Below, in pieces: positions 48,669 through 50,216 of a stretch of DNA of 50,216 nucleotides (its first letter is position 1; every line of letters starts with the position of its first letter). The DNA comes from JBMOPD01 sp049323615 (lineage in GTDB: Bacteria > Bacillota > Desulfotomaculia > Desulfotomaculales > Desulfocucumaceae): NCBI GenBank assembly GCA_049323615.1, contig JBMOPD010000049.1, forward strand, positions 1-50,216. The letters are read 5' to 3'. The notes below the pieces were generated by a model. That model searched no databases, was not told where the DNA came from, and saw only the letters and a program-made list of their open reading frames with translations. Made by a program: the position numbers and the translations under genes.

Positions 48669-50021
48669 ATGTCTGTGTATACGGCAAAAGAGGCCGACAT
48701 TGAGAGGACCGTTCGCGATTTTGACGCCTTTTGCTCCTACCTCGGGCAAAAGAAGCCAAAGCTCACCAAGGCGCGCGGAGAGATCGGCAAGAAAGACTGT
48801 TTTGAGATAAATGCCCTGCTGTCAAGGCCCCGGGAAGTGGACGGCGCAAAATATCTCCAGCCGGTTTACCTCACCGTCAACCTGTTTTTCCACATAGCCC
48901 TTGAAACGGGGATGTTCATTCAGGAACCGGGGCGGAATGACGATATACATCTTGTGCCCGGGCCCAGGCTTGAAAAATACAAAGATCTTAACCTGTTCTC
49001 AAAATATATGTTTCTGTTTCGCTCTTATTGGACAAGGCTTGACTATTCGGCTCTATACATTGACACCGGGGCCATGTTCGGGCATTTCATTTATACCCGC
49101 ATAGGCTTTGAGGCGCTGAAGAATGAAAATCCTGGCGAGAGAGTTTTTGCGGACATTGAGGATTTTGGCAATTACAGCGCTCAAAACCCCGTCCACAGAT
49201 TCTTCGTTTGTGCCGGGCCGGTTATATACCATTTGAGGGACTTCGGCTTCTGGGAATGTGAGGAGGCATTTATCAAGCAAAAGGCGTTTTCAAGAAAAAA
49301 CGACCCCGATATTAAGGCCGTGACGCCTACCGCCTTTGGCCTGGCCATGATCAGGGCCTGCCTCGAAAGACCGTATGAGGTTTATAACGTGAAACCTGAC
49401 GTGCGTATGATTGAAAGGGTATGGCATGAAGACTCCCTTGTACCCATACTCAAGCGGCTGGGCATTGAAAGGGCCGTGGCGGGGAAAAAAAAGGAGCCAT
49501 TTAAAAATGCGTTTGAGGGGATCTTCCCCAAAGATATGCTGAATGTGGCGGCCATTGACGCGCTGTTTGGCAATTCGGACCGGCCGGCGGATATAGGCGG
49601 CAACGTGTACGTCTTCAAGGTGGCGTACAAGAGGGGGGTGTGGCGGCGTATAAGGCTGTCGTCGGCGCATACCCTGCACCACCTGCACAAGGCCATACAG
49701 GAAGCCTATTGCTTTGATGACGACCACCTTTACGCCTTTTTCATGGACGGGAAGTCATGGACTGGAAAGGCTTACTGGAGCCCGTATAACGACCGGCCGC
49801 CCTATGCCGACAAGGCCGCAATAGGCAGGCTCGGGCTGAAGCGCGGGCAAAAGTTCCTGTATCTTTTTGATTTCGGTGACGAATGGAAGTTTAGCGTGCA
49901 GGCGGAGGAAATCCTGCATTCCGACATGCCCCCCACACGGCCGGAAATCATCGAAAGTCGCGGCGAAGCGCCGGAACAATACCCTGAACTATTCTGGGAG
50001 GATGAGGACGATGGTGAATAA
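48669..50021 (+). CDS. pRiA4b ORF-3-like domain protein
   Basis: This 450-residue protein ends in the plasmid pRiA4b ORF-3-like domain (about 310-445). Landmarks are YVFKVAYKRGVWRRIRLSS, TLHHLHKAIQEAYCFDDDHL, LKRGQKFLYLFDFGDEWKF and the acidic end ELFWEDEDDGE. The first 300 residues are a helical region of unknown type. The domain is common on plasmids and near mobile elements, and its function is unknown. ATG 48669 has AAAGG about four bases upstream. The gene is followed by a GCAAG-rich repeat and the stem-loops at the right edge, consistent with acquired DNA. Confidence 0.8.
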   Translation: MSVYTAKEADIERTVRDFDAFCSYLGQKKPKLTKARGEIGKKDCFEINALLSRPREVDGAKYLQPVYLTVNLFFHIALETGMFIQEPGRNDDIHLVPGPRLEKYKDLNLFSKYMFLFRSYWTRLDYSALYIDTGAMFGHFIYTRIGFEALKNENPGERVFADIEDFGNYSAQNPVHRFFVCAGPVIYHLRDFGFWECEEAFIKQKAFSRKNDPDIKAVTPTAFGLAMIRACLERPYEVYNVKPDVRMIERVWHEDSLVPILKRLGIERAVAGKKKEPFKNAFEGIFPKDMLNVAAIDALFGNSDRPADIGGNVYVFKVAYKRGVWRRIRLSSAHTLHHLHKAIQEAYCFDDDHLYAFFMDGKSWTGKAYWSPYNDRPPYADKAAIGRLGLKRGQKFLYLFDFGDEWKFSVQAEEILHSDMPPTRPEIIESRGEAPEQYPELFWEDEDDGE

Positions 50022-50034
50022 GGCCATGGAATGC

Positions 50035-50078
50035 GCAAGCAAGAAGCAAGGAAGCAAGTAGGGACGGTTCTTGCTTGC
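50035..50078. repeat. GCAAG repeat and 9-base inverted arms around a GGGACGGTTCTT motif
   Basis: AAGCAAG units repeat at 7-8 base steps (50037-50058). GCAAGCAAG at 50035-50043 is a perfect inverted match of CTTGCTTGC at 50070-50078. Between them GGGACGGTTCTT (50061-50072) occurs, also found at about 47618-47630. Confidence 0.7.
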
Positions 50079-50096
50079 TCTTAGCAAGTTATCATG

Positions 50097-50187
50097 ACCA
50101 CCCGTAAAACGGGTGGTTTGCTCTAGCCCTATAAGGGCATGTTACAAGCCAGCACCTAAAAGTGCTGGCTTGAACTTCGTTCAAGCC
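50097..50187. repeat. Cluster of stem-loops at the right edge
   Basis: Four hairpins follow one another: ACCACCCGT/ACGGGTGGT (9 bp), GCCCT/AGGGC (5 bp), CAAGCCAGCAC/GTGCTGGCTTG (11 bp) and GCTTGAAC/GTTCAAGC (8 bp). The last two share the GGCTTG strand, so they exclude each other. The pattern resembles ends or RNAs of IS200/IS605-type elements or REP sequences, but the window stops here. Confidence 0.6.
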
Positions 50188-50216
50188 ACTTTGCAATTAT
50201 TACCTGGCTAACCCCT

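Overview
The window looks like chromosome of a spore-forming, anaerobic, GC-rich Firmicute of the Peptococcaceae/Desulfotomaculum–Pelotomaculum type. This is an inference. It rests on a short DapL-like aminotransferase, SpoIIP, SpoVB and a small acid-soluble spore protein, a PyrR-controlled pyrimidine operon with the type 1B PyrD/PyrK pair, and a split GcvPA/GcvPB glycine decarboxylase with a tandem glycine riboswitch. I see no rRNA, tRNA, CRISPR array or intact insertion sequence.

Layout. (1) 1–2.7 kb: the end of a ferredoxin-type protein, a DapL-like aminotransferase and a Cys/Met-type PLP enzyme. (2) 2.7–19.2 kb: a cell-envelope and sporulation zone. It holds three Amidase_3 proteins plus a three-domain amidase–GerMN–divergent-deacetylase fusion, SpoIIP, a VanW protein, SpoVB, two L,D-transpeptidases, a D,D-carboxypeptidase, a conserved exported protein with a YkuD-reminiscent HFCIH motif, small DUF2619 membrane proteins, a CofE-like ligase and an Orn/Lys/Arg decarboxylase. 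(3) 19.1–26.8 kb, minus strand: gcvT-gcvH-gcvPA-gcvPB-lipM, then ald and lipA, behind a tandem glycine riboswitch with a terminator. This combines glycine cleavage with lipoyl assembly (LipM, LipA). (4) 26.9–41.2 kb, minus strand: pyrR-pyrB-pyrC-carA-carB-pyrK-pyrD-pyrF-pyrE plus a phosphodiesterase-like gene. Two PyrR attenuators lie ahead of pyrR and pyrB. Three single plus-strand genes (LapA-like, an L,D-transpeptidase, SASP) break the series. (5) 41.2–47.5 kb: DUF2619, an MFS transporter, DUF169, PHP, two DUF2889 paralogues and a large exported protein of unknown function. (6) 47.5–50.2 kb: less dense, with a small unknown protein, a 557-base unexplained stretch, a pRiA4b ORF-3-like protein and a cluster of stem-loops at the right edge.

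The most striking thing not explained by genes is a family of degenerate arrays with a seven-base period (units such as TTCTGGA, TCCTGCC, GTCAGCA, CCCTAAC). They lie in at least a dozen gaps between about 20 and 46 kb, plus one related copy near 4.8 kb. They sit upstream of the genes that interrupt the pyr operon and between each PyrR terminator and its gene. In several places they supply stop codons, ribosome-binding sites or C-terminal tails of the adjacent genes. A longer related repeat of about 55 bases occurs at 4.8 kb and 43.0 kb and in both cases encodes the C-terminus of an unrelated protein.

All calls come from reading the sequence. No alignment, folding or database search was run.
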